A stretch of DNA of 64,000 bases from assembly GCA_002480565.1 (NCBI GenBank), contig DLCK01000026.1, positions 92,717-156,716 of the forward strand. Reading direction: 5' to 3'. The DNA comes from Phycisphaerales bacterium UBA7800. GTDB lineage: Bacteria > Planctomycetota > Phycisphaerae > Phycisphaerales > Phycisphaeraceae. Positions 30,151 to 39,553 of this stretch are shown in pieces. Position 1 is the stretch's first letter. Each line of letters starts with the position of its first letter. The position numbers were made by a program, and so were the translations under genes. The notes below the pieces were generated by a model. The model was not told the origin of the DNA. It saw nothing but the letters and a program-made list of their open reading frames with translations, and ran no database searches.

Positions 30151-30840
30151 TCACGCGTTTTTGAGTTTATCGATCACGCCTGCCCGGTCGTCACTGCCAA
30201 AGATTGCTGATGCCGAGACGATCACATCAATGCCTGCTTTGACTGCATCCGGTGCGCGGTCGGGATTCATGCCTCCGTCGATTTGAAGCCGGACATTTTC
30301 AGGTAAGTGCGGTTTGAGCCAGGCTGCTTTTTCCAACACCTCGGGAATATACGCACCGCCCGATGCGCCAGGCACCACGCTCATGATCAAGAACATCTCA
30401 ACCATATCCACATAAGGCAGGAAAACTTCCGCAGGAGTCGGCGGATTAATCACCATCCCTGCATCCATCCCTGCTTCGTGAATCTGCTTGATCAACTCAT
30501 CAGGCTTAGGTCCCGTCGGATACATCGGGTAGCTGACCTCTGCATGAAACGTGAACATGTTCGCGCCCGCTTTGGCAAAGCTCTCCACGTAATCCTGCGG
30601 ACGCTCTACCATCAAATGCACATCCAAATACACATCCGGCAAATGACGACGAATCCCCGCAATCATGTCCTGACCCATCGTCAGGTTCGGCACGAAGTGT
30701 CCGTCCATCACATCCACGTGCAGCAGGTCGCCCCCCTTGTTGATGACGTCCTGACAGTCCTCAACCATCTTGCCAAAATCAGCAGACAGAATCGACACCG
30801 CAACGAGAGGTTTATCCGGTTTTTGAGTGATATCCAACAT
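30151..30840 (-). CDS. rpe: Ribulose-phosphate 3-epimerase
   Basis: A protein of 229 residues. Barrel-end motifs are clear: SILSADFGKM, HVDVMDGHFVPNLTMG (metal His and Asp), LDVHLMVERP, and INPPTPAEV. It interconverts ribulose-5-phosphate and xylulose-5-phosphate in the pentose phosphate pathway. The ATG at 30,840 has GGAA 9 nt upstream; the 16-residue upward extension is not conserved. In the usual SVxPGxxGQxF loop the sequence reads SVVPGASGGAYIP, a modest variation in the phosphate-binding segment. Confidence 0.95.
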   Translation of the reverse strand: MLDITQKPDKPLVAVSILSADFGKMVEDCQDVINKGGDLLHVDVMDGHFVPNLTMGQDMIAGIRRHLPDVYLDVHLMVERPQDYVESFAKAGANMFTFHAEVSYPMYPTGPKPDELIKQIHEAGMDAGMVINPPTPAEVFLPYVDMVEMFLIMSVVPGASGGAYIPEVLEKAAWLKPHLPENVRLQIDGGMNPDRAPDAVKAGIDVIVSASAIFGSDDRAGVIDKLKNA

Positions 30841-30915
30841 ATGCAATTCATTCCTATGGCTAAAACAGATGGCAGGTTGATACATCATACCGCCTCAAAG
30901 TCCGTGCATAAAAAA

Positions 30916-30943
30916 ACACCGTGTGACTGATGCCACACGGTGT
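30916..30943 (-). terminator. Intrinsic terminator of the beta-barrel gene
   Basis: An ACACCGTGTG/CACACGGTGT perfect stem with an 8-nt loop, followed on the minus strand by seven T residues. Confidence 0.88.
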
Positions 30944-30970
30944 CAATTATTGGTCTTCTTCGATTACAAA

Positions 30971-31942
30971 TCAGAACTTGATTTCCGCAGCAATCCGCAG
31001 ATACGGTTCATCGCTCACATCGGTAATTGACGTGGTGTCCCGACTGTCAAAGCCGTATTCAAATTCCTGGTCAAAGGCCAAACCACCTGCAACAGTCAAT
31101 TCAAACTCATTGCAAGGCTCATAGCTTAAACCCAGTTCCACGGTCTGCTGACTGAAAATTACGCGACGTGTTGAACGGTTGTCATTGTCTGCACGGAAGG
31201 CATCAGTGCGACTGGCATAGGCGCCAAAGAGTTCGAAACTGTCGCTGACTTCATAGGTCAACGTTGCGTCGATGTTGTAAAGCAGGATCGAGCGAAGCTC
31301 CAACTCCAGCTTGTCGGAGATGTCCCATGTCAATGCGTTGTAGGGGAAGCCCACCGTCCAGGTGAAGTCCGACTTATCCCAGTTGGTGTAGCTGATGGAA
31401 GGCAAGGGGATATCAGGCAGGAAGCTGCGGTTGCCATCGTAGTCGACGATGACCTGCCACATGCTCGTGTCGGTGGGTTTGTTGGTGAAGATCAAATCCG
31501 CTTTGCCATAAAGCGCGTTGGCATCACCGTAAGGTGATCGGCCGTTGTATCCGGCGCCAAGGACGGTGCTGACTTTCCAGTCGGAGATAGCGCCCAGGTT
31601 CATACCCAGAGCAAAGGAGTGATCGACGAGCGAGCTTGGGAGCATGGTGATCTGGGAGATGGACATGGCGGTAATCTGCGTGCCGAAGGTCAGTCCCAAT
31701 TCATCGTCACTCAGTAGCCAGCGTGCCGAGCCGTCGTAAATCTGGAGTTGGATTTCGTCATCGGTGGTGCCGTTTTGGGCGTCGGCTTTACCTTGCCACT
31801 GACCGTTGAAAGTCACTTCGACTTTGCTGCCCTCTTCAAAGGGTTGGGTAATCAGGGATGGGCCGGTTTGGGCGGTTGCCAAGGATGACAAACCAAGCAC
31901 ACCAGCGACAGCTAATCCGGTCAGACGCGAAATGCGTTTCAT
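30971..31942 (-). CDS. Putative outer-membrane beta-barrel protein
   Basis: A protein of 323 residues. A signal peptide (MKRISRLTGLAVAGVLGLSSLATAQ) is followed by alternating hydrophobic/polar strands with many aromatic residues (for example SDFTWTVGFPYNALTWD, FELFGAYASRTDAF). The chain ends in Phe (YLRIAAEIKF), the classic BAM targeting signature. No specific porin family was recognised. The gene has its own terminator and is probably monocistronic. Presence of such a barrel supports a diderm envelope. Confidence 0.75.
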   Translation of the reverse strand: MKRISRLTGLAVAGVLGLSSLATAQTGPSLITQPFEEGSKVEVTFNGQWQGKADAQNGTTDDEIQLQIYDGSARWLLSDDELGLTFGTQITAMSISQITMLPSSLVDHSFALGMNLGAISDWKVSTVLGAGYNGRSPYGDANALYGKADLIFTNKPTDTSMWQVIVDYDGNRSFLPDIPLPSISYTNWDKSDFTWTVGFPYNALTWDISDKLELELRSILLYNIDATLTYEVSDSFELFGAYASRTDAFRADNDNRSTRRVIFSQQTVELGLSYEPCNEFELTVAGGLAFDQEFEYGFDSRDTTSITDVSDEPYLRIAAEIKF

Positions 31943-32253
31943 GCGACACTCCTTAGTATTGTGAGTCGTGTGAGGATTGGGTAAGGATAAACGAAAACTT
32001 CAATCACGGCGAGCAATGAATGATGAATGTCAGGGTAAATGCATGGTGCTGTATCTTGCCTTTGCGAGCCGGACTCTGTGAGTCCGGATTTGACCATCGG
32101 TCAAAATTCCCACCCCGTTGGAGTGTTGATCAAATGAATTTTGAGCTTCGCTCAACCCGTGCGGACACCGCACGGCTCGCAAAGGCAAAAATGCGAGAGC
32201 TTTCCCGGATCAACTCGCGCGGCGAATTACCTGTTAGAGATGTGTATGAGACG
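31943..32253. other. Gene-free interval between the beta-barrel gene and nrdR
   Basis: Mostly occupied by a diverged copy of the MITE-like repeat. No ORF is supported. Confidence 0.55.
32031..32207. repeat. Diverged copy of the 192-bp MITE-like element, inverted
   Basis: It shares with 28,904-29,095 the order GCGAGCC hairpin, TTGAGCGAAGCTCAAA block and GGCTCGC...GGCAAA end, but in the opposite orientation. Its left terminus CAGGGTAAATGCATG differs at two positions from the intact terminal repeat; the right terminus is more decayed. Inner hairpins CCGGACT/AGTCCGG and CCGTGCGG/CCGCACGG are intact. Confidence 0.65.
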
Positions 32254-32748
32254 CTAAAACAACGTGCCTTGATTCTTGGGATCGTCTTTCTTATTGGTGT
32301 CGAGGACTTCCTTGACCTCCGCTAAGAAGTCGTCCAGATCGCGGAACTGTTTGTAGACACTTGCGAATCGGACATAGGCGATTTGATCGAGTTGTTTAAG
32401 GTATTCGGCAACGGTCTTGCCAATGACGATGGCTTCGACTTCGCGTTCGTACTTGCGATGCAATTCCTCTTCGACCCGATCGACAAGCTCCTGTAAGGTC
32501 TCGGTGGCGATGGGTCGCTTGTAACAGGACTTTTCCAGGCCGGTCTGGATTTTTTGGCGATCGAAGGGGACGCGCGTGCCATCCTTTTTAATCACCACCA
32601 GACGGGCGCGTTGTTCGACGTGTTCGCGGGTGGTAAAGCGACGGGCGCATTTGAGACATTCACGGCGACGACGGATTGAATCGCCACCATCGGCTGCGCG
32701 CGAGTCGATGACCTTATTGTCTTTTGAATTGCAGTATGGGCACCGCAT
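32254..32748 (-). CDS. nrdR: Transcriptional repressor NrdR
   Basis: A protein of 164 residues, typical length. The N-terminal zinc ribbon has C3, C6, C31 and C34, with the DNA-contacting RRRRECLKC segment. An ATP-cone follows (VVIKKDGTRVPFDRQKI). NrdR senses ATP/dATP and represses ribonucleotide reductase operons. The start has GGAG 8 nt upstream. A candidate NrdR box sits 30-47 nt upstream, suggesting autoregulation. Confidence 0.97.
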   Translation of the reverse strand: MRCPYCNSKDNKVIDSRAADGGDSIRRRRECLKCARRFTTREHVEQRARLVVIKKDGTRVPFDRQKIQTGLEKSCYKRPIATETLQELVDRVEEELHRKYEREVEAIVIGKTVAEYLKQLDQIAYVRFASVYKQFRDLDDFLAEVKEVLDTNKKDDPKNQGTLF

Positions 32749-32777
32749 CTTGTTGCTCCAGCCGGTTTACAGTCGCT

Positions 32778-32795
32778 AATCACAAAATATTGTAG
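32778..32795 (-). promoter_or_regulatory. Candidate NrdR box in the nrdR leader
   Basis: On the plus strand ATCACAAAATATTGTAGC, which matches 14 of 18 positions of the perfect palindrome at 11,519-11,536. Confidence 0.45.
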
Positions 32796-33009
32796 CAAGC
32801 GTACGGATTCATGCGGGACGAAGCTGTTTAAAACATAAATCTACAGCGCGTGCATTCAAAGGGACTAGTGACTAGCGACTTGGGACTAGGCAAAGGCAAG
32901 AAGACATCGAAATAAACAGGCGTCATCACCTTTATTAACCATGATCCGTGGTGATTAGTCACTGATCCCTCTGCCAAGAGGGGTGGCATTATTCGCGTGA
33001 AATGATCAC

Positions 33010-33936
33010 CTAAGACAGTCGACTTAACTGCCAAAGCAGCCATCGCGTTCGCAAGTGTCCGGGCAGATAGCTGTGGGCTTTATCCAAGGCTTCGCGGGCG
33101 GTGGCAAAATCCTTGTGTTTGATCGCAAGACGCCCTGCTGCAAAATACAGTCTGCCAACCCTTTTTTTCCAGACTTTCTCGGGCACGATCGCTTTGCCCC
33201 CATCGGCTTGAATGAATCGATCAAGGATTCGAGCCAGGCGCAACCGGCGGTCTGCGAATTGACGACTAAGCTGGGGCGCACTTTGTTTTTGAGCTTCAAG
33301 GTTCCGGCGGACCATCACCGGTTGACCGGGAACGTGACACCATTTCCCCAAAAGACTGATGCGAAGAAACAGTTGGTAGTCTTCGCCACATTTTTCATTC
33401 GGATCATACCCGCCGACCTGATCGTAGGCAGTACGTTTAACGATGGTGTTGGGCGTGCCCGGCGAGCCATGTCCGAGCATGTGGCTGGTGGTCTGATCGC
33501 TGACCCATCGCAGGTCATGGTGATCGTCTTTTTTGGGTTGCTGTCGATCATGATCCACCCGATCCGACGAGCAGGCTACCGCATCAGGATTGGCGGTAAA
33601 GGTATCAACCATTCTCTGAAGATAACACTCCGGCCAAAGATCGTCGGAGTCCAGAAATGCCAGAAGGTCACAGTCCCCTGCTTGCTGCACACCGTGGTTT
33701 CTTGCAGCTGCGACACCTTGGTTAGCCTGTTTGATGAACTTGCATTCAAACGGCAGATTCATGTCCTCGATCCACTTTTCAGCAATCACTGCGGTCTGAT
33801 CCGTCGAGCCGTCATCGACCACGATCATGCAAGTCGGAGCATGCGACTGCCGGGCGACACTCATCATCGCATCAAGAATAAGCGTCGGGCGGTTATAGAC
33901 CGGGATGATGGCTGCAATGCGTAACGACATGGTCAT
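33010..33936 (-). CDS. Family 2 glycosyltransferase
   Basis: A protein of 308 residues. GT-A signatures are present: IAAIIPVYNRP at the N-terminus, VVDDGSTD (nucleotide-binding Asp) and LAFLDSDDLW (DxD metal site, about residues 93-97). GYDPNEKCGEDYQLFLRI contains the catalytic ED region. The last 80 residues are helical and resemble a TPR pair. No membrane helix, so it probably acts at the cytoplasmic face on an envelope glycan. AGGAA lies just upstream of the ATG. It is divergent from a WaaP-like kinase, consistent with lipopolysaccharide synthesis. Confidence 0.9.
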   Translation of the reverse strand: MTMSLRIAAIIPVYNRPTLILDAMMSVARQSHAPTCMIVVDDGSTDQTAVIAEKWIEDMNLPFECKFIKQANQGVAAARNHGVQQAGDCDLLAFLDSDDLWPECYLQRMVDTFTANPDAVACSSDRVDHDRQQPKKDDHHDLRWVSDQTTSHMLGHGSPGTPNTIVKRTAYDQVGGYDPNEKCGEDYQLFLRISLLGKWCHVPGQPVMVRRNLEAQKQSAPQLSRQFADRRLRLARILDRFIQADGGKAIVPEKVWKKRVGRLYFAAGRLAIKHKDFATAREALDKAHSYLPGHLRTRWLLWQLSRLS

Positions 33937-34042
33937 ACGGGTTCCTGGGGTTCGATGGATGCATACTATACGCGATGAGCATCATTTGTGATGCTACAAC
34001 ATATGTCCAGCGGTGGCCTTGGATCGCCTGATACAGTAGCCT

Positions 34043-34741
34043 ATGCGCGTGAAGCCTAACGACGATATCACCATCAAACCTTTGCAGGGCAAGGTTCAAA
34101 CCGTCTTCAAGCACGACGCCAAACGCAGCAATGTCTGGCTGGAGTCCGACGGATCGCGTGAGTATGTCGTTAAGCGCTTTGAGTCCGCACCTGCCAAGCA
34201 ATTGTTTTTGAGACTGCTGCAAATCCACCCTGGCCAGTGTGAGAAACGAGCACATCGCAAACTTCAAACGTTGGGCGTCCCCGTGGTTCCAATCGATGCC
34301 ATGCTTTGGCAAAGCGGTAAATGCTGCTTGATCACCCAACACATTGGCTCATCACTGGATCAGGCGATCATGTCAGGAAAGTTCGACGCCCCTGTTCATC
34401 GACATCGCTTAGCCAGGCAACTCGGTGAGCTGACCGCCCAACTCCTAAGCTGCGGACTCTTTTTCAGGGATATGAAACTCAGCAATATTCTGTCATCTGC
34501 CAAGGGTCAGCTATTGCTCATTGATGCAGGCTCGGTTCGCAAGGATCGACGGAACCTTGTGGATGGGATGGGGCGCATGCTGCGACTGCTGGAAAAGACC
34601 GCCATTGAAGCGATGCGTCAATCGCCAAGTCAATTGACCCTGTCACGGACCGATCGCCTGCGATTTGCGCGAACAATGATCACCATGCTCCCCGAGGACT
34701 TAGCCGGGACGATGCGTACTGCACTTGAATTGCCTTTGTGA
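34043..34741 (+). CDS. WaaP/Kdo-kinase-like lipopolysaccharide kinase
   Basis: A protein of 232 residues with a protein-kinase-like fold. REYVVKRFES carries the nucleotide-binding Lys, FFRDMKLSNIL is the catalytic loop (Asp then Asn) and LLLIDAGSVR is the metal-binding DFG equivalent. This is the pattern of heptose/Kdo kinases that phosphorylate the lipopolysaccharide core. The pairing with a divergent GT2 gene supports that role. No strong ribosome-binding site is visible before the ATG. Confidence 0.8.
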   Translation: MRVKPNDDITIKPLQGKVQTVFKHDAKRSNVWLESDGSREYVVKRFESAPAKQLFLRLLQIHPGQCEKRAHRKLQTLGVPVVPIDAMLWQSGKCCLITQHIGSSLDQAIMSGKFDAPVHRHRLARQLGELTAQLLSCGLFFRDMKLSNILSSAKGQLLLIDAGSVRKDRRNLVDGMGRMLRLLEKTAIEAMRQSPSQLTLSRTDRLRFARTMITMLPEDLAGTMRTALELPL

Positions 34742-34935
34742 TTCATGCGAGTCTCGATTCAGATTTATTCGCTTCAAATACCGTTACATTGTTTTGCCTA
34801 AATGAACATCGGTCACGTGATGTTTCCTGCAACCGTGCGGTTAAAAAGTCCGACATCTGCTGCCCATTGCTCTTGACAGAATACAGCAATTCCGTGAAGA
34901 TAAAAACCGTACAAAACACAAACAAAACAGCCGCA

Positions 34936-35892
34936 ATGGAATTCCCGATGACACACCACAAACCCGATGATTGCCCTTACCTGATGCCCCATTTGGTGGT
35001 TACTGATGTGAAGCAGGCGATGGATTGGTATGAGCAGGTCTTTGGCATGACTTGCCGGATGGCGATTCCCCCCCAGGCTCCGGTGCATGCGGAATTGGTT
35101 TGGCAGGACATGGTGATCATGATCGGTCAGGCCGGCGGGACTAATCCAAGTAAGTCTCCGGTTGCTTCAGGTGTCGCTTGCCCGATGGGTCTGTATCTCT
35201 ATTGTGAGGATGTCGATGCGCTCTACAAGCGAGCGTTGGAACATGGGGCCAAATCCCAATTAGAGCCTGTGGAAATGTTCTGGGGTGATCGGATGTGTAC
35301 GGTCAAAGACCCTCAGGGATATGACTGGACCTTTGCTACGAAGGTCGGTGAATTTGACCCTTCGAAGATGCCGACTCCCGAGCAGATGCATGCTGAAATT
35401 GAACCTGCCACCAAACCAGTGCATCGGAGTGTGACCGTCAAAACCTTGCCGGACTTGCGGGTGATTTATGATCGACACATCGGCGCGTATACCCCTTCAA
35501 ACCTTGGACCGTTTTACAAACAGTTCATGTCAAAAGTTGGCCAACTCGGACTCATGGATTCGCAGAGCATGGTCATTGGGATCTGTCAGGACGACCCACG
35601 AGACACGCCCGATGACCAATGTCGCTTCGATGCAGGCGTCACTGTGAACAGCGATCATCCGTGCCCTGACGGACTCCAGGAGCAGGTGATGCCTGGCGGG
35701 GATTATGCGATCATTGTTCACAAAGGGCCCTATGAGGGCTTGGCGGAGACCTGGCAATGGATTGGCGAGGTCGCTTTCCACAATCTGGGGCGAGAATGTC
35801 GCGATCAACCGCCCTTTGAAAATTATCTCAACAATCCTGCGGACACGGCACCTGAAGATTTACTGACCGAGATTTGCATCCCGCTGTATTGA
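34936..35892 (+). CDS. VOC (glyoxalase-fold) and GyrI-like effector-binding fusion protein
   Basis: A protein of 318 residues. Residues about 10-135 are a glyoxalase/bleomycin-resistance domain of the PhnB/YdfO type (VTDVKQAMDWYEQVFGM, then DPQGYDWTFA). Residues about 155-318 are a GyrI-like/AraC effector-binding domain (SVTVKTLPDLRVIYDRHIGAY, GGDYAIIVHKGPYEGL, ENYLNNP). GyrI-like domains bind small hydrophobic or cationic compounds. The combination without a DNA-binding domain suggests drug or toxin sequestration or metabolism. The in-frame extension upstream of 34,936 has no similarity; ATG 34,948 is an alternative start. Confidence 0.85.
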   Translation: MEFPMTHHKPDDCPYLMPHLVVTDVKQAMDWYEQVFGMTCRMAIPPQAPVHAELVWQDMVIMIGQAGGTNPSKSPVASGVACPMGLYLYCEDVDALYKRALEHGAKSQLEPVEMFWGDRMCTVKDPQGYDWTFATKVGEFDPSKMPTPEQMHAEIEPATKPVHRSVTVKTLPDLRVIYDRHIGAYTPSNLGPFYKQFMSKVGQLGLMDSQSMVIGICQDDPRDTPDDQCRFDAGVTVNSDHPCPDGLQEQVMPGGDYAIIVHKGPYEGLAETWQWIGEVAFHNLGRECRDQPPFENYLNNPADTAPEDLLTEICIPLY

Positions 35893-36035
35893 ATGATTAG
35901 CCGGGTAAGTCCCAGCAAAAAACGATTAGGCATTTTCACTCACATGCATCGCTTATGCGCTGGCAGATGTGGCTGAAGCTATTCAAAGAATACAAACGGC
36001 CAACGTGAACATAATTCACCCAAGACAATCACCGA

Positions 36036-36332
36036 TCACAACGGATGATTCATCGCGTTTTGGATGGCACGTTGCTGAGCTTTAATTGGGCCGTCACAGA
36101 GAATGTTAACGCCCTTTCGTCCAGCAACAGCTTTGATGACACCTTCGCGGACACTGAATAATTCACAGATTCGGTTGACGTCTTCAATGAACGGGCCATC
36201 CACTTTGCCATGGGTAAGTTGGGCTTTACCCTCGGTGATGGTGAGGACAAACAGATATTGTCGCTTCCAATTCAATCCGATGAGCAGGATCAACGCGACA
36301 CAAATTCCAGAACCAATCCACATGCCAATCAT
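36036..36332 (-). CDS. DUF3634-like small membrane protein
   Basis: A protein of 98 residues. One N-terminal transmembrane helix (about residues 5-22, GSGICVALILLIGL) is followed by a compact cytoplasmic domain (FVLTITEGKAQLTHGKV, IKAVAGRKGVNIL) resembling DUF3634 proteins of proteobacteria. Function unknown. The longer frame from 36,431 runs across the terminator of the upstream flgM gene, so the ATG at 36,332 is preferred. Confidence 0.65.
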   Translation of the reverse strand: MIGMWIGSGICVALILLIGLNWKRQYLFVLTITEGKAQLTHGKVDGPFIEDVNRICELFSVREGVIKAVAGRKGVNILCDGPIKAQQRAIQNAMNHPL

Positions 36333-36397
36333 GAGATGATTGTGGCTTGATGAGCAGGCAGGGTCAAATTTTTGGTGGTCAAAAAGCCGCGCATAAA

Positions 36398-36428
36398 AAA
36401 ACATCCCAACATTTGGCGTTGGGATGCT
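36398..36428 (-). terminator. Intrinsic terminator of flgM
   Basis: A CATCCCAAC/GTTGGGATG stem followed by seven T residues on the minus strand, about 65 nt after the flgM stop codon. Confidence 0.85.
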
Positions 36429-36493
36429 CATTTTGTTTTGGGACTATTGACCAATGGCGACCTGATGAAACATCAGGTGTTGGTCGTTTGTTT

Positions 36494-36772
36494 TCAGGAA
36501 AGGTCTTCCATCAGTGGATCAAGGATGGCATCCACCTTTTCTTCGGTGTCATACGTGCCATCGTCGATAGCCTGTCGGACCTGATCGATCTTTTCCTGAC
36601 GGACATCGGGCAACTCACGAAGCTTACTGAGCAGTCGGGCTGAGTCAGAGAACTGAACCTCGTCACCGCCGCGTTGCGTGCCGTTGGCTGGCGACGTTGC
36701 AGTGGCCCCGCGTCGCGTGGTGCTTCCCATCGCCGTGTAGTTTGGGCGACCAATTGGAGCAATATCATTCAT
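36494..36772 (-). CDS. flgM: Anti-sigma-28 factor FlgM
   Basis: A protein of 92 residues, standard FlgM size. The disordered N-terminal half is rich in Gly/Thr/Arg. The C-terminal sigma-28-binding half carries VQFSDSARLLSKLRELPDV and KIDQVRQAIDDGTYDTEEKV, which match the FlgM pattern. FlgM holds the flagellar sigma factor inactive until export through the hook-basal body. No other flagellar structural gene is in the window, but CheX lies 3 kb away. GAGGAG precedes the ATG. Confidence 0.88.
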   Translation of the reverse strand: MNDIAPIGRPNYTAMGSTTRRGATATSPANGTQRGGDEVQFSDSARLLSKLRELPDVRQEKIDQVRQAIDDGTYDTEEKVDAILDPLMEDLS

Positions 36773-37513
36773 GGCGTCTACTCCTCTAAACTGTCAATCA
36801 AGGCGAACCTTATTTCGTGCCTCAGTCAGAGCGTTGGACCCGTTGGTCACTTCCCCGAGGCAGCCTTTGCGACAGTTCTTTTCTTTCCACTCTACATATC
36901 GCCAAACACATTCGCTGCACTTGAAGGAATGTGAAAAATCGTGTCAACTCCTTAAGTATAGAAAAGAATGCACGATATAGCAAAACAAAGCTTTATACGG
37001 CCCGATAAGAATCAGGAAAATATTACTGATACCGATTGTACACCGGCTATTTTTCAGTTCAATCATTTTCCGGGACTCAACCGAGAAATACCTAAAATAA
37101 TCCAAACACACTGTGGTTTAAGCAGTTATCTGCCTAAAGCTAATTCCAATACCTGTCTATTCTTCTCTTAATAAAGACTTCTATGGTTTAAACCGTATCA
37201 ATCATTTAGTTTTGATAAAAAATGTCAGATTTTTCACTTCAAGCCCCTTTTTTCACTCACATGAGCTGTAGCACTAAAGAATTTTCAAATAATCACACGA
37301 ATATGAGTCCGCCAACGGTTTAAAGCGTTTGGGCTCGTAGTCGAAGCGAAGTGAGCACATCAGTGCTCGTGAGGCAAGCTTGAGCAGTTTTGGACTTCAC
37401 ATCCTTGAAACTCACAGTGCAGACTCGCTCAAGCCCGGTACCAATGACAATCGCCGGCAAAGGACGAACCTGTTGCCGGCGATTGGTTGTATCCATTGAA
37501 TTGTCATGAAGAC
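36773..37513. other. Long AT-rich gene-free interval
   Basis: About 740 nt without a supported ORF. It presumably contains the flgM promoter at its left end. A perfect CAATCGCCGGCAA/TTGCCGGCGATTG hairpin at about 37,448-37,486 lies downstream of the autotransporter stop codon and probably ends that transcript, although no T-run follows. A short GAGCAC/GTGCTC hairpin lies near 37,357. Confidence 0.5.
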
Positions 37514-39553
37514 TTAAAACGCAATGAGCAATCCGACTTTGACCATATGGTTATCCCAGTTGCTGGCAAATTGGCCGGTGTAGTTGCAGTTGAGCTTCAT
37601 GTTGTCGGAGAATTGCCAGGTCACATCACTGGAGACTTCCCATGCATTGCGACCACGATCCACACCCGAGGTATTGAAGCTGTTACCTGCCAGGCTGCTT
37701 TGTGTATCGACATTGTCATCGAGGAGTTGGTGACGCCATGATGTTCCCACGGCCAATTGCAACTGCTCATTGGCGAGTTGCAGGTCATAGTGTAAGTTCG
37801 CACCCAACTTCACGACGAGGCTATTGGTGTTTTGCTCGCTGATGGTCTGGTTCATGATACCCCCGCCGGTCTGGGTATATGCTTCATCACGAATATGCAG
37901 GAATTCAATACCTGCGACGGGTTCGAGTTTAACTGGACATTTATCAAACGAAATGACGTGACCCATGTTCAGCCAACTACTGAGGATTGATGAGTCATAT
38001 TCGCCTTCTGCGGTAAGTCCCAACAGCGGGTAAATCTGAGTGGTTTGATTTTCGGCAAATCCCAGGGCCAATCCCCCCTGCACGTGAGTCGGGCCGTTTT
38101 TCCAGCCAGCGTATGCCGCAAGGTTAAATGCAGTTGTATCGGCATCACCACTTTGGTTTGCACCTTCGACGGAGGCGTTGTACCCGGTCAAGGCCATCCC
38201 AAAAAGCCAATGATCGTTGAGTTGACGATCCAACCCTACCGCCCCGCCGTAGGTCTGCCAGGAATATCCCGCAGCGTTTGTGTCGCTGTCCTGATCGCCG
38301 AAGCTGTTGATGCTTTGTGCCCAGAGGTTCACACCCCGTGATGGGGTTTGGTTCATGGACTCCAGGGCATCACCGGTGCTAATGGAGTCTGTTGCGGCCA
38401 ATGTGGTTGTCAGGTCGAAATAGTTATCCGTTTTGGACATGGAATTCAGACGCGTAAGAATCCGACCATCAAGCATGTGACTGATAAGTTGTTGTGAGCC
38501 AAGTGTCGCCCCGAGGGTTGCCATGTTGATTTGTGGGATCGCCTGTTGCATGACCTGGACACGCTGGTCTTCGGTGAGTCCATCAAGGATGGTCTTGACG
38601 GTCAATGCCTCACCAGTTGCTGTGCTGTTAAAGACCAGGTCAAAAACCTGACCGACAAAGATTTGATTACGCGTCCGGGCGATCGTTTGATAATTCCAAC
38701 TTGAAATGTTCAGCCAATTGACCAATTGTGTGACCTGGTCATTACTCATATCAGCAATAAGACTTTGAAACAGGGCACTATCGGTATCATCAAAACCAAC
38801 CGCCAGATCCAAAGCTTCCTGACCGGTGGTGGTGGCACCGACGAAGTACATCACGTAACGGGTTTGTCCCGCAGGTACTTCGACATTCATAAAGGTTTCA
38901 AGACCTTCATCACCTGAGCCGCCAAAATTGGATTCTGATTCTGTCATGTTAATTGTATTGGCCGTGACAGTGGGCGCGCCTGGGCCTTGGATGATCCAGA
39001 GATTGGCTTCAGTCCCAGCTTCGTTAACGTCACTTGAATCGGATGTAACAATCCAGCGGTCAGCAATGGTTTCAATCAGATCACCACTGGAGGTTCCGAC
39101 GGTGACTTGGCTTGAGTCGTTACCGGTATTGTTGATCCATTGGACACTGGTGTTAATACTGCTGCCTGTGGGATTGGTCAGCCGTATGACTTGCCGCATG
39201 ATTGGCGAAGCATTGGTTGCCTGGAACTCCACCTGCACGACCAGGCCACTGATGCTCTGAGCTGGGAGCATCACGTTTAATCCGTTGACGACTGCCTGTG
39301 AGATGTCCGCCCCGTAGGCAGTGCCATCAATCCGTAATCCCATGGCGTCATCAAAGTGATCACCGTCAGAGTTAATAAATCCATCGTTTGAGGCAGTAGC
39401 ATCATTCCAGCCAAACAACCCATCGCCTTGATCATCCAAGCCATCCCATTGAACGAAGGTTGTATCCAGATCAATTGATTGTGCTTGTGTACCTGTTGTC
39501 ATAGCCAATGTTACAGCCAGACACAACAATAGTGAGAAACGGACCCCATTCAT
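37514..39553 (-). CDS. Autotransporter-type outer-membrane protein
   Basis: A protein of 679 residues. A signal peptide (cleavage after TQAQ, about residue 25) is followed by a passenger of about 380 residues rich in Asn/Thr/Ser and Asp, with no recognised enzymatic motif. A typical autotransporter beta-domain occupies about residues 415-679 (RGVNLWAQSINSFGDQD, GGAVGLDRQLNDHWLFGMAL). The chain ends in a C-terminal Phe (GLLIAF), the BAM signal. The passenger is probably surface-exposed and may be adhesive. Monocistronic. Confidence 0.85.
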   Translation of the reverse strand: MNGVRFSLLLCLAVTLAMTTGTQAQSIDLDTTFVQWDGLDDQGDGLFGWNDATASNDGFINSDGDHFDDAMGLRIDGTAYGADISQAVVNGLNVMLPAQSISGLVVQVEFQATNASPIMRQVIRLTNPTGSSINTSVQWINNTGNDSSQVTVGTSSGDLIETIADRWIVTSDSSDVNEAGTEANLWIIQGPGAPTVTANTINMTESESNFGGSGDEGLETFMNVEVPAGQTRYVMYFVGATTTGQEALDLAVGFDDTDSALFQSLIADMSNDQVTQLVNWLNISSWNYQTIARTRNQIFVGQVFDLVFNSTATGEALTVKTILDGLTEDQRVQVMQQAIPQINMATLGATLGSQQLISHMLDGRILTRLNSMSKTDNYFDLTTTLAATDSISTGDALESMNQTPSRGVNLWAQSINSFGDQDSDTNAAGYSWQTYGGAVGLDRQLNDHWLFGMALTGYNASVEGANQSGDADTTAFNLAAYAGWKNGPTHVQGGLALGFAENQTTQIYPLLGLTAEGEYDSSILSSWLNMGHVISFDKCPVKLEPVAGIEFLHIRDEAYTQTGGGIMNQTISEQNTNSLVVKLGANLHYDLQLANEQLQLAVGTSWRHQLLDDNVDTQSSLAGNSFNTSGVDRGRNAWEVSSDVTWQFSDNMKLNCNYTGQFASNWDNHMVKVGLLIAF

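Noticed and set aside
34738..34935. N-terminal extension of the VOC-GyrI frame
   Set aside because: It overlaps the kinase stop codon, and its translation is not VOC-like.
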